This document shows, piece after piece, positions 17,177 through 25,861 of a stretch of 50,888 nt of DNA; position 1 is the stretch's first letter, and every line of letters starts with the position of its first letter. Source of the DNA: Veillonella ratti (lineage in GTDB: Bacteria > Bacillota > Negativicutes > Veillonellales > Veillonellaceae); the NCBI RefSeq assembly GCF_003992115.1, contig NZ_RQUX01000016.1:1-50888 (forward strand), given 5' to 3'. The position numbers and the translations under genes are program-made. Under the pieces are notes generated by a model that saw only the letters and a list, made by a program, of their open reading frames with translations, had not been told where the DNA came from and made no database searches.

Positions 17177-17947
17177 ATGGAATTGTTTGATACGCATGCG
17201 CATATTAACGATAATCGTTTTGACAATGACCGTGAAGCCATGTTGGAGGATTGCCGAGCGCAAGGTGTTCGCTATATTATGTGTCCCGCAGTTGACCGCG
17301 GCACGGCGGAATCCGGTATCGCTTTGGCTGAGAAATACGATTATGTGTATGCAGCTGTAGGCGTGCATCCTCACGAATCGAAAGATGTGACGGAAGCAGA
17401 TTATGAATACTTTAAAGAGCAAGCTCTTAACAATGACCGGGTAAGAGCTATCGGTGAGATTGGTTTGGATTATTACTATGATTTTTCCGATCGTGAAACG
17501 CAAATGCGCGAATTCAAACGCCAATTGGCGCTGGCCCGCGAAGTGGATTTGCCGATTATTATTCATGACCGCGATGCGCACGGCGATATTATGGATACAC
17601 TCCGCACTGACGGCAAGGGGAATTATGGAATTTTCCATTGCTATTCCGGCAGTTGGGAAATGGCGAAAGAAGCCATTAAAATGGGTTTTTATATTTCTTT
17701 TGCCGGCCCGGTAGTATTTCCTAAGTCTACAAAGTTGAAAGAAGTGGCCAAACAGGTTCCGCTCGATCGCTTATTGATTGAAACGGATTCGCCATATTTG
17801 ACACCGCCACCATTCAGAGGGCGTCGTAACGATCCGAGCAAGACTCAGTTCGTAGCGCAGGAAATTGCTGCTTTACGCGGTATGGAAGCAGACGAAATAG
17901 CAGCCATTACCCTTGAAAACGGTAAACGAATTTTTAATATTAAATAG
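17177..17947 (+). CDS. tatD: TatD-family metal-dependent DNase/hydrolase
   Basis: 256 aa, the usual length. TIM-barrel amidohydrolase-type enzyme with the metal ligands DTHAHIN at the N-terminus, IGEIGLDYYYDFS (about residue 92), IIIHDRDAHGD and FHCYSGS, and ETDSPYLTPPPFRG near residue 206. It is two bases after metG, as yabD follows metS in B. subtilis. Proteins of this family have 3'-5' exonuclease activity on damaged DNA. A terminator follows. Confidence 0.95.
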   Translation: MELFDTHAHINDNRFDNDREAMLEDCRAQGVRYIMCPAVDRGTAESGIALAEKYDYVYAAVGVHPHESKDVTEADYEYFKEQALNNDRVRAIGEIGLDYYYDFSDRETQMREFKRQLALAREVDLPIIIHDRDAHGDIMDTLRTDGKGNYGIFHCYSGSWEMAKEAIKMGFYISFAGPVVFPKSTKLKEVAKQVPLDRLLIETDSPYLTPPPFRGRRNDPSKTQFVAQEIAALRGMEADEIAAITLENGKRIFNIK

Positions 17948-17967
17948 TATAAATATTAGTAACCAAT

Positions 17968-18010
17968 AAGAGCTCTCTTCGTGAGTTTTGCGAAGAGAGC
18001 TCTTTTATTT
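17968..18010 (+). terminator. Terminator after tatD
   Basis: A perfect 14-bp stem, AAGAGCTCTCTTCG (17968-17981) with CGAAGAGAGCTCTT (17991-18004), is followed by TTATTT. It ends the decarboxylase-to-tatD operon. Confidence 0.95.
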
Positions 18011-18090
18011 ACAGTCTTAACTGAAGTGAATCGATGATGTAATGACAAGGAAAAATTTTGTATAAAGTGTGTAAAGATTATGTAATATTC

Positions 18091-18119
18091 TTGAAATACT
18101 CTTTCAGTTTCGGTAAGAT
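18091..18119 (+). promoter_or_regulatory. Promoter of the polyphosphate operon
   Basis: TTGAAA (18091-18096), 17 bases, TAAGAT (18114-18119), 36 bases before the first gene. No Pho-box repeat is evident. Confidence 0.65.
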
Positions 18120-18155
18120 TAAGGTAACATATTGTTTTAGACGAGAGGTAGAATT

Positions 18156-19694
18156 ATGAAGCGTGTTTCATTTATAGATTTGGGATCCAACTCCGTACGT
18201 TTTGTTATTATTGAAATTAACGAAAACGGCAGTTATCAGCTGATTTATCAGCAGAAGGAGAGCATTCGACTCAGTGAGAATATGTGGGAGAAAAATAAAC
18301 TCACTGAAGAAGCTATGGAACGTGCCATTATGACACTTAAGGCATTTGCACACATGGCAGAAGCCATGGATAGTCTTGAAATATATGCCGTAGCCACTGC
18401 TGCCGTACGCTTAGCTAAAAATGGAAACGAATTCCTTAAGCTGGTTAAGGACCGTACCGGTATTGACCTGGAATGTATTGATGGCACCGAAGAAGCCTAT
18501 TTGGGATTTTTAGGGGTAGTGAATACCATTGGCCTTCGAGACTTCATCCTCTTTGACCTTGGGGGCGCCAGCATTGAAGTAACACTCGTTAAAGACAGAA
18601 CTGTAAAACATAGTGTAAGTTTGCCTATGGGGGCGCTTACTTTAACGGGTAAATTCCAAAGCGGCGATGAAATGTCTGAAAAAGAGCGTAAAAACTTAAT
18701 CAGCCATATTCAAGATGTACTTAGCAAGGAGAAATGGCTGAAGGATAAACAGTTACCGCTTGTTGGGATTGGCGGCACAGTGCGTAATTTGGCTAAAATT
18801 GACCAAAGAGCGCATAATTATCCGATTGAAAAACTGCATAATTATGAATTATCATTTGAACGCTTAGATGCGATTTATGAAGATGTATGTACCCGTACAT
18901 TGGAACAGCGCCGTAAGATTTCCGGTCTTTCCTTTGAACGTGCCGATATCATCGTAGCCGGGACAGCTTTGATTCGCGAACTTATGTTGTTCGTTGATGC
19001 CAATACTATTCGTGTCAGCGGTTGCGGTTTGCGTGACGGCTTATTTTATCGTTACTATGGCCGAAATTATATGAATGAAAACGGTATCGTTGATGATATT
19101 CTGCTTCATTCCGCTGAAAATGTATTACTCAACATGGTACAAGGCGATTTGATTCATGCCAAGTACATTACGAATTTAGCGAAGATGCTCTATGATCAAT
19201 GGGATAAGGTATATCAATGGGGGCCGCGCATGCGCGAATTGTTGCAAGTATCTTCGTTGCTCCACGATATCGGTAAGACTATTAACTATTACGGTCATGC
19301 CCGTCACAGTGCCTATCTGATTGTTAACAGCAGTTTATACGGTTTATCTCATAAAGAGCAGGCCATTTGTGCCTTTGTGGCAGCCAATTCTCATGGGACT
19401 AACAGTAAATTTATTAAGGCCTCGCCGTATGGTCATTTATTGACGGCGGACGATCGAGTTATGATAGCGCAAGTTTCTTTAGTATTAGCTTTAGCGGAAG
19501 CGATTGACGAAAGCCATGAACAATCGGCTGTATTGGTTAATACTGAATTTACTGATAAAACAATTAATGTGACCGTTTGGAAAAAGCCGGGCGGCAATAC
19601 ATCCATTGCGGAGGTGGTCATTGGTAAGCTGATTAAGCAGTGTAAGAAGGACTTTAGAAAGAATTTAATTGTAGAGTGGCGCGAAGCCTTATAA
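18156..19694 (+). CDS. ppx: Ppx/GppA phosphatase with C-terminal HD domain
   Basis: 512 aa. The N-terminal ASKHA-fold Ppx/GppA region (about 1-300) has FIDLGSNSVRF, AVATAAVRLAKN, the catalytic Glu segment IDGTEEAYLGF and FDLGGASIEVT. The C-terminal HD region (about 310-500) has LLHDIGKTINYYGHARHS, an intact His-Asp metal site. Enzymes of this type degrade polyphosphate and/or pppGpp. It is followed after 10 bases by a second Ppx-like gene and then ppk1, so synthesis and breakdown of polyphosphate are encoded together. Which substrate is preferred cannot be decided. Confidence 0.92.
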   Translation: MKRVSFIDLGSNSVRFVIIEINENGSYQLIYQQKESIRLSENMWEKNKLTEEAMERAIMTLKAFAHMAEAMDSLEIYAVATAAVRLAKNGNEFLKLVKDRTGIDLECIDGTEEAYLGFLGVVNTIGLRDFILFDLGGASIEVTLVKDRTVKHSVSLPMGALTLTGKFQSGDEMSEKERKNLISHIQDVLSKEKWLKDKQLPLVGIGGTVRNLAKIDQRAHNYPIEKLHNYELSFERLDAIYEDVCTRTLEQRRKISGLSFERADIIVAGTALIRELMLFVDANTIRVSGCGLRDGLFYRYYGRNYMNENGIVDDILLHSAENVLLNMVQGDLIHAKYITNLAKMLYDQWDKVYQWGPRMRELLQVSSLLHDIGKTINYYGHARHSAYLIVNSSLYGLSHKEQAICAFVAANSHGTNSKFIKASPYGHLLTADDRVMIAQVSLVLALAEAIDESHEQSAVLVNTEFTDKTINVTVWKKPGGNTSIAEVVIGKLIKQCKKDFRKNLIVEWREAL

Positions 19695-19704
19695 GGAGGA
19701 AATA

Positions 19705-21255
19705 ATGGCATTATCGAAGCCGCCCCTTTATGGAGCCATCCATTTGGGAGCCAGCAGTATGAGTATTACCATCGTAGAATACACCACTATCGATGAAGTG
19801 AAAATAATCGACTATGCTTCGCGTGATGTAAACTTCGGGGAAGAATTGTTTCACAGCAAACGATTATCATTCCAAACAATCGAAGAAATTTGTCGCCTGC
19901 TAAAAGGTTATAAACGAATGCTCGATGAATACGGAGTTACGGATTATACCGTGTATGCTACGGCTGTCGTTCGTGAAGCTGAAAACCGTCGCAGTATTAT
20001 GGACCAAATTTTCGTGCAGACCGGCTTCAAAGTAGAAGTCGTGGACATGCCTAAAGAAATTTATTATAAATACTTCGGATTGTACTATCATATGATGAAA
20101 CAAGGGCTTACTAAGACTAAAGATGCAGCCTTATTTATCGATATTACATCCGGCGGCGTAGGGCTTACGGTGTGGCAAAAGGGTACCTTGGTATTCCAAG
20201 AAAACGTGCATTTAGGGACTTTGCGCGTTATGGAATCCTTTAACCGTAATCAGCGCTCATCTTTATCCTTCCCGGCAGCGGTAGGTGAATATTTGCACAG
20301 TATGTTGCAACCTTTAGAGGAAGAAGTACGTCGTTTTAACGTTAAATATTTCGTGTTATCCGGCGATGAACCTCGTGAAATTGCAAATTTGATGGGGTTT
20401 GAAACACATGGTCAGGAAACTATGTCTTTACTGCCACAGCAATTTGAAGACTTTGTTGACACCTTCCATGGCGTTACAGCGACAAAACTCGTTAACCGCT
20501 ATGGTATTCCGGAATATCGTGCTAATATCCTTATGCCGACTATTGTATTGTATTCGGAATTGTTAAAAATGGTACGACCGCAAAGCCTGTTAATCAGCCC
20601 TTACGGCTTTGCCGAGGGCGTAATTGTGTACAAGGGCGCGGAACTTGAAAATAACCGGTTCCTTGAAGTGATGCGCGAACAAAACTTACAATTGGCTCGT
20701 GCTATTGCGCGCAGCTATCAGGTTGATGAAACCCATATTGCTCAGGTTGAGCGTTTTGCGGTACAGCTTTGTCGTCATTTAGTGGATTTCGGTATTAACG
20801 AACGCATGATATTTGTACTTCGCACGGCGATTATTTTATCGGAAGTGGGAAAATTCGTGAGTCTCCGTAATCACAGTGAACATGCGTATCGCATCATTAT
20901 GGGGACTGACCTTTTCGGTTTGTCGGATCGTGAAAAAGAAGTGGTAGCCAATGTGGTATTTTACCATTACAAGGGCAAACCCGATGATGATGATGAAAAC
21001 TTCCGTTATTTAAAAGAAGTCCAAAAGATATGGGTATCAAAATTCGTGGCCGTATTACGTTGTATGCGTGCCTTGGATGTAAGTCATAAATTGAAAGTGT
21101 CGAAGCTGGCTATTGAACGCAATGATAAACGCATCGTGGTTAAAGCGACGACGAAGCAAGACTTGTCCTTGGAAAAATGGACCTTTGAACGAGAAGCAGA
21201 ATATTTTAGTGAAGTTTTTGGTTTGGAAATGGTCTTACGCATAGGAGGTAAATAA
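19705..21255 (+). CDS. Degenerate Ppx/GppA-like protein
   Basis: 516 aa, the same two-part architecture as its neighbour but with altered active-site motifs. DLGSNS has become HLGASS, the catalytic GTEEAY segment reads DMPKEIYY, DLGGAS reads DITSGGVG, and the HD core LLHDIGK reads ILSEVGK (both His and Asp lost). The reading frame is intact and the fold-determining hydrophobic pattern is kept, so it is not a pseudogene. It may be a non-catalytic partner or regulator of the upstream enzyme or of Ppk (inference). AAGGAGG precedes the ATG at 19705; ppk1 begins 3 bases after the stop. Confidence 0.85.
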   Translation: MALSKPPLYGAIHLGASSMSITIVEYTTIDEVKIIDYASRDVNFGEELFHSKRLSFQTIEEICRLLKGYKRMLDEYGVTDYTVYATAVVREAENRRSIMDQIFVQTGFKVEVVDMPKEIYYKYFGLYYHMMKQGLTKTKDAALFIDITSGGVGLTVWQKGTLVFQENVHLGTLRVMESFNRNQRSSLSFPAAVGEYLHSMLQPLEEEVRRFNVKYFVLSGDEPREIANLMGFETHGQETMSLLPQQFEDFVDTFHGVTATKLVNRYGIPEYRANILMPTIVLYSELLKMVRPQSLLISPYGFAEGVIVYKGAELENNRFLEVMREQNLQLARAIARSYQVDETHIAQVERFAVQLCRHLVDFGINERMIFVLRTAIILSEVGKFVSLRNHSEHAYRIIMGTDLFGLSDREKEVVANVVFYHYKGKPDDDDENFRYLKEVQKIWVSKFVAVLRCMRALDVSHKLKVSKLAIERNDKRIVVKATTKQDLSLEKWTFEREAEYFSEVFGLEMVLRIGGK

Positions 21256-21258
21256 GGC

Positions 21259-23373
21259 ATGTTTGAAAACTATAAATATTACTTTAACCGTGAATTATCA
21301 TGGTTAAAATTTAATCAACGCGTCCTTCAAGAAGCGATAGACAATACGAATCCATTGATGGAAAAATTGCGTTTTATTGCGATTACCAGTTCAAACTTAG
21401 ACGAATTCTTTATGATTCGTGTAGCCGGTCTGCGCCATCAGGAAGAAAACGGCATCGTTAAATACGATGCGGCTCACATGGATGCGCGTGCGCAATTACG
21501 CGCTATTGATGAGTCCGCTAAGCGTTTGGTGCGTGTTCAATACACTTATTTGAACCATGTTATGGAAATGCTCGGCAAAGAAGGTTTGCACTTTGTAAAA
21601 CCGGAAGATTTGAACGAGGAACAGTTGGAATGGCTACGCATTCACTTTGAACGGGTGGTATATCCGGTAGTAACACCGCTTGCCATCGACTCGGGCCATC
21701 CATTCCCATTCTTGGCAAATAAAACAATGAATACGGTAGTTCAAATTAAACGTTCTGTTGTGGAAACCGAAGAGGATAAAGAAACAAAGAATGCCATTTT
21801 GCCAATTCCGTCGGTACTCGATCGTATCGTAGAAGTGCCTGCTAAAGACGGCCAGCGGTATTTCATCTACTTAGAAGATATCATCACCTTCTATGCAGAG
21901 CAGTTCTTTGTGGGGTATGACATTTTAAATACCATGACATTCCGTGTAACCCGTGATGCCGACCTTGAAATCGATGAAGAAGAAGCACAAGATTTACTTC
22001 TTGAAATGGAAGAGTCCTTACGTCGCCGCCGCCGTGGTGCTACGGTTCGTTTGGAAGTAGCCGGTGAACCGGACGACGAATTATTGCACTTCATTTTAAC
22101 CAGCTTGCAGTTAAAACCGAAAGATGCATTTATCGTACAAGGTCCGCTCGATTTATGTACGTACTTTGGCTTCTGTGACATGGAAGGCTATGATTACTTG
22201 CGCTATGCACCGTTTGAGTCTTGTGAACCCGCCGATCTTGTAGGTCATGAAGAAGAAAATATTTTTGACCTCATTCGCCGTCACGACTTATTCGTGCACC
22301 ATCCGTTTGAAACATTTAAAACGGTTGAAGACTTTGTAGCCCAAGCAGCCAATGATCCGCAGGTATTGGCTATTAAACAGACCTTGTATCGTGTAAGTAG
22401 CAACTCGCCAATTATTTCGTCCCTTATTAAAGCGGCGGATAACGGTAAACAAGTAACAGTCCTCATGGAAGTTAAGGCGCGTTTTGACGAAGCCAATAAT
22501 ATTTTAATGGCCCGTCGTTTGGAAAAATCCGGCTGTCATGTAATCTATGGTTTGAAAGGTTTGAAAACTCACTCCAAGATTACCATGGTAGTGCGTCGCG
22601 AAGATGATGCTATTCGCCGTTATGTTCACTTGGCAACAGGGAACTATAATGGCAAAACAGCGCGTTTATACACCGACTGTGGTATTTTCACCTGCAATGA
22701 TGAATACGGTGAAGATGCGTCTGCTTTCTTCAACTTAATTTCCGGGTATTCCGATCCTCCGATTTGGAATAAATTCATCGTAGCACCTCTCAATTTACGC
22801 GAAAAGATAATGGAACTCATCGATGAAGAAATCAGCTATGCCGAAAAAGGCGAACCGTCTTATATGATAGCTAAAATGAACTCTTTATTGGACCGCGAAG
22901 TAGTGGCTAAACTCTACGAAGCGTCTTCAAAAGGGGTTAAAATCGATTTAATTGTACGTGGTATTTGTACCTTGCGTCCGGGCATTCCGAATGTGAGTGA
23001 AAATATCCAGGTTCGCTCTATAATCGGTCGTTTCTTGGAACACCATCGTTTGTTCTACTTCCGTCACGGCGGTAATGACCGCGTATTCTTATCCAGTGCC
23101 GACTGGATGCCGCGTAACCTCAATGAACGTGTAGAACTGATGATTCCGATTGAAGATAAAATCCATAAAGAACGCGTTCGCGGCATTTTAGATTTATATC
23201 TTCGCGATAATCAAAAAGCCCATGTAATGCGTGCTGACGGCTCCTATCGTAAGCTTGTAAGTAAGACTGACAAAGTTTCGGCTCAAGAAACGTTGATGAA
23301 AGAAGCCAAACAGGCGAGTGAACATCCAAAAATGACGGTAGTTGAGCGCATGCAGCCAATGTTTAAGGAATAA
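21259..23373 (+). CDS. ppk1: Polyphosphate kinase 1
   Basis: 704 aa, the normal PPK1 length. It reversibly polymerises the ATP gamma-phosphate into polyphosphate. The N-terminal domain starts with YYFNRELSWLKFNQRVL. The C-terminal domains have the PLD-like fold. The autophosphorylated His lies in HLATGNYNGKTARLY (H457) and the second conserved His in FLEHHRLFYF (H595), matching H435 and H592 of E. coli. ATG at 21259 follows AGGAGG. Third gene of the operon; the nearest terminator is about 200 bases downstream. Confidence 0.97.
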   Translation: MFENYKYYFNRELSWLKFNQRVLQEAIDNTNPLMEKLRFIAITSSNLDEFFMIRVAGLRHQEENGIVKYDAAHMDARAQLRAIDESAKRLVRVQYTYLNHVMEMLGKEGLHFVKPEDLNEEQLEWLRIHFERVVYPVVTPLAIDSGHPFPFLANKTMNTVVQIKRSVVETEEDKETKNAILPIPSVLDRIVEVPAKDGQRYFIYLEDIITFYAEQFFVGYDILNTMTFRVTRDADLEIDEEEAQDLLLEMEESLRRRRRGATVRLEVAGEPDDELLHFILTSLQLKPKDAFIVQGPLDLCTYFGFCDMEGYDYLRYAPFESCEPADLVGHEEENIFDLIRRHDLFVHHPFETFKTVEDFVAQAANDPQVLAIKQTLYRVSSNSPIISSLIKAADNGKQVTVLMEVKARFDEANNILMARRLEKSGCHVIYGLKGLKTHSKITMVVRREDDAIRRYVHLATGNYNGKTARLYTDCGIFTCNDEYGEDASAFFNLISGYSDPPIWNKFIVAPLNLREKIMELIDEEISYAEKGEPSYMIAKMNSLLDREVVAKLYEASSKGVKIDLIVRGICTLRPGIPNVSENIQVRSIIGRFLEHHRLFYFRHGGNDRVFLSSADWMPRNLNERVELMIPIEDKIHKERVRGILDLYLRDNQKAHVMRADGSYRKLVSKTDKVSAQETLMKEAKQASEHPKMTVVERMQPMFKE

Positions 23374-23578
23374 TAAGTCTTATATATGACTTCAGCTAAT
23401 GTATAAGCCGTTATTAACCTTAAATACGACATAATAAAGGTATGTATACGCCTGAAATTAGAAGTGAAAAATTACACGAATCGTTTAATAATAAAGCGCC
23501 GATTATAGCGGTTGGTTTTAAAAAACATTTAAACACATTTTTGTGTAATTATCAGAAAATCAAATAATTTTTCTTACT

Positions 23579-23635
23579 GAAGTATCGACTTGTAATAGAA
23601 AGTGATTTCCATTATCAGGTCGATACTTCTTTTTG
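23579..23635 (+). terminator. Terminator of the ppk operon
   Basis: GAAGTATCGAC (23579-23589) pairs with GTCGATACTTC (23619-23629). The inner part also pairs (GAAA with TTTC, TAAT with ATTA), and TTTTT follows. Confidence 0.85.
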
Positions 23636-23639
23636 ATTA

Positions 23640-23669
23640 TTGACATTAAACCTGTGAGCCCTTTATATA
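23640..23669 (+). promoter_or_regulatory. Candidate promoter with no obvious downstream ORF
   Basis: TTGACA (23640-23645), 18 bases, TATATA (23664-23669), immediately after the terminator. The next gene begins 260 bases later and has its own promoter. It could drive a long leader or a small RNA. Confidence 0.4.
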
Positions 23670-23878
23670 AAGGCGTTCAGAGCTGGTAGTGTATTTTTAT
23701 GTACAATTATTCCTAAAGAGAATAAAATAAAAATGACGAGATTATAAATAAAATAAATAAATATAATTATAGCTATTTTGTGTGCACTGTAAAAGGACAT
23801 AAACGAAAAATAAAGAAAAATATAAACATGAGAGAAATCTGAAGATGCTGTATTTATTTATACCGCCCGGCCGTTTTG

Positions 23879-23908
23879 TTGACGCTCTGTATCTCTTTGT
23901 GGTAGAAT
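23879..23908 (+). promoter_or_regulatory. Promoter of the G5/3D-domain gene
   Basis: TTGACG (23879-23884), 18 bases, TAGAAT (23903-23908), with TGG just before giving an extended -10. The predicted transcript start lies close to the ribosome binding site, so the leader is very short. Confidence 0.7.
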
Positions 23909-23928
23909 AGCGCGGTAGGAGGGATTAG

Positions 23929-24933
23929 ATGACAAAATATCTAGTAATGCAAAAGAAGAATATGGCGACCCTCTTGAGACGCCATACGTCACTTTTGCTG
24001 TTACTCCTAGCGGTCGTGTTTATGACGATTTCAGGCTTTGCTTGGAATGAGAAATCAGTTACGATTTTAGCTGATGGTCAAGCACAGATTGTTAGGACAC
24101 ACCTCAACTCAGCGGAGGGCATTTTACACGATGCCGGGATTACGCTCGGGCCAAAAGATGCTGTATTATTAAATACGCAGACTTTGCAAAATGGAACTCA
24201 ATTAACAGTTCTACGAGCATTTCCTGTAAAAGTAACGATTGACGGCGTAGCTAAAGATGTTATGACCGTTCAAACGACAGCCCAGGGTCTAGCTGATGAG
24301 TTGGGATATCATGCACCTAATTACGTACCATTGGGAGATAGCAATCAGCACTTACAAGCTGGTAGTGAGGTTGCTATAGCTCATGTAACCGGTCGTTCTG
24401 TAAAAACTTACGAACAGCCTGTAGAAGTACAGGTTATTCGTCAGCGAGACGACTCCATGCACATCGGCGAACAGGAAGTTATCCAAGAGGGGACTCCCGG
24501 TTTAGTTGCCGTTGAGGAGGAAATCTTGTACCAGGATGGTAAGGAAATCAAAAAGCAAATTATTAGTCAGAATGATATTAAACGGATGGTACCGACAATC
24601 ATCAAAGAAGGTTCACGAGATGTGGTAGAAACTTCTCGTGGGGTAGTACGCTATCGCGAGGTGCTGACTATGGAAGCGTCAGCGTATTTACCGGGTGATG
24701 GTGATGGTCGAGGCATCACGGCTACCGGTATGGTGGCCAGACGAGGCGTTGTAGCAGTGGATCCGAATGTGATTCCATTGGGTACACGTCTTTACATTCC
24801 GGGCTATGGTATGGCTATAGCAGCGGATACCGGCGGAGCTATTAGAGGTCACAAAATTGACTTATTAATGGAATCTTACGGTGAGGCGATGGAATTCGGT
24901 CGCCGTTCTGTAGAAGTTTATGTTTTACAGTAA
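23929..24933 (+). CDS. YabE-like cell-wall protein (DUF348, G5 and 3D domains)
   Basis: 334 aa. One N-terminal membrane anchor or signal (LLLLLLAVVFMTISGFAW, about 22-39). Two ubiquitin-like DUF348 repeats follow (VTILADGQAQIVRTHLNSAE, and VKVTIDGVAKDVMTVQTTA), then a G5-like segment (about 150-225). The C-terminal 3D domain has VDPNVIPLGT, AADTGGAIRG and IDLLMES, the same three-Asp signature as the protein at 3097. It resembles B. subtilis YabE, whose gene also precedes rnmV and ksgA. It is an expected Rpf-like wall-remodelling enzyme acting outside the membrane. ATG at 23929 follows TAGGAGGG. Confidence 0.9.
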   Translation: MTKYLVMQKKNMATLLRRHTSLLLLLLAVVFMTISGFAWNEKSVTILADGQAQIVRTHLNSAEGILHDAGITLGPKDAVLLNTQTLQNGTQLTVLRAFPVKVTIDGVAKDVMTVQTTAQGLADELGYHAPNYVPLGDSNQHLQAGSEVAIAHVTGRSVKTYEQPVEVQVIRQRDDSMHIGEQEVIQEGTPGLVAVEEEILYQDGKEIKKQIISQNDIKRMVPTIIKEGSRDVVETSRGVVRYREVLTMEASAYLPGDGDGRGITATGMVARRGVVAVDPNVIPLGTRLYIPGYGMAIAADTGGAIRGHKIDLLMESYGEAMEFGRRSVEVYVLQ

Positions 24934-25017
24934 AGAAGTTTTTCAGCACTTAATTCTGGCCTGATTAACTTCATAGTAATTGAATTTTTACAGTAATTAA
25001 ATATGTAAACTCGTCGT

Positions 25018-25080
25018 AAGAAGAGGTTGTAACGAAATGCGTTTTGACCCGCATGTTGTTATAGCCTCTTCTTTATTATT
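25018..25080 (+). terminator. Long-stem terminator, sister of the one at 3998
   Basis: AAGAAGAGG (25018-25026) pairs with CCTCTTCTT (25065-25073). Inside, GTAAC with GTTAT and ATGCG with CGCAT also pair, and TTATTATTTTT follows. The core GAGGtTGTAAC...GTTATAGcCTCTT is shared with the first 3D gene's terminator. Confidence 0.85.
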
Positions 25081-25165
25081 TTTGAAAAATTTGGTAAAAT
25101 TAAGTAGCTATAAAGCCTATGTTATTCACAGTTGATTGTTTGGCCATTGTGGAAAGGAAATACTT

Positions 25166-25705
25166 ATGTTAAAAGAAGTAATCGTAGTCGAAGGCAAGTC
25201 GGATATTCAGCAGATTGCCAAAGCAGTAGAGGCTGATTGTATTGCTACCGAAGGATTTACTTTACGCAAAGGGGTATTGGAGCAAATACAAGTTGCCTAT
25301 GAAAAAAGAGGAATTATTATTTTTACCGACCCTGACACGGCGGGCGAACGAATTCGTCGTTTCTTGGCCAAAAAATTTCCGGATGCGCAGCATGCATTTA
25401 TCTCGCGCGACTTAGCAACCGCTAACGATGATATTGGGATTGAACAAGCGCCACCGGAAGCCATTCGTGAAGCGTTAGGAAAATTACATACACAGTCGAT
25501 TGAGTCGTCAGAAGAATTTACCATGCAGGACATGGTGGCTCATAACTTAACCGGTTCACCACGCAGCGCCGATAATCGCGCCATTGCAGGTGCTAAACTG
25601 GGCATCGGTTATGGCAACAGCAAGCAGTTTTTATACCGCTTAAATCACTATGGCGTTACCCGTGAGGGCTTTAATGAGGCCATGCGCGACATAATGATCG
25701 GCTAG
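25166..25705 (+). CDS. rnmV: Ribonuclease M5
   Basis: 179 aa from ATG 25166 behind GGAAAGG; a TTG 30 bases upstream in the same frame is less likely. N-terminal Toprim domain with VVEGKSD (catalytic Glu, residues about 5-11), ATEGF and FTDPDTAGERIRR (DxD type). RNase M5 matures 5S rRNA in Firmicutes, normally with L18. The length fits (about 180 aa). The 3' end overlaps the first copy of a 32-bp tandem repeat. Confidence 0.94.
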   Translation: MLKEVIVVEGKSDIQQIAKAVEADCIATEGFTLRKGVLEQIQVAYEKRGIIIFTDPDTAGERIRRFLAKKFPDAQHAFISRDLATANDDIGIEQAPPEAIREALGKLHTQSIESSEEFTMQDMVAHNLTGSPRSADNRAIAGAKLGIGYGNSKQFLYRLNHYGVTREGFNEAMRDIMIG

Positions 25706-25794
25706 TCGGGTGCTTATTCGATATAATAAGCAGCTAGTTGGAGGCTTACTTGATATAATGCGCGGCTAGTCGGGCGCTTACATGATATGATAAT
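25699..25794. repeat. Three tandem 32-bp repeats
   Basis: Units 25699-25730, 25731-25762 and 25763-25794 are exactly 32 bases each and share the pattern cGGCTAGTCGGg-GCTTA-TcGATATAATa. The first unit includes the rnmV stop codon. Each unit carries a TATAAT- or TATGAT-like hexamer, so the array also multiplies possible -10 elements ahead of ksgA. Confidence 0.85.
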
Positions 25795-25861
25795 AGGTTG
25801 TATTGTTATCGGTCAGTAGTGCGAATACACTGAGTTAAAGTACTCTTTTGAAAGGATATAT

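Larger units (their letters stand above)
23374..23928 (+). other. 555-base AT-rich gene-free interval
   Basis: No credible ORF. It contains the terminator at 23579, a candidate promoter at 23640 and the promoter of the next gene at 23879. The part 23670-23870 is very A-rich. I looked for the conserved core of c-di-AMP (ydaO) riboswitches, which can precede wall-hydrolase genes, and did not see it. Confidence 0.7.

Noticed and set aside
19705-21255. Pseudogene call for the second Ppx-like gene
   Set aside because: The frame is intact, has a good ribosome binding site and tight operon spacing; only active-site residues have changed.
23374-23928. c-di-AMP (ydaO-type) riboswitch before the 3D-domain gene
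   Set aside because: The conserved G-rich core is not visible and the proximal promoter leaves almost no leader.
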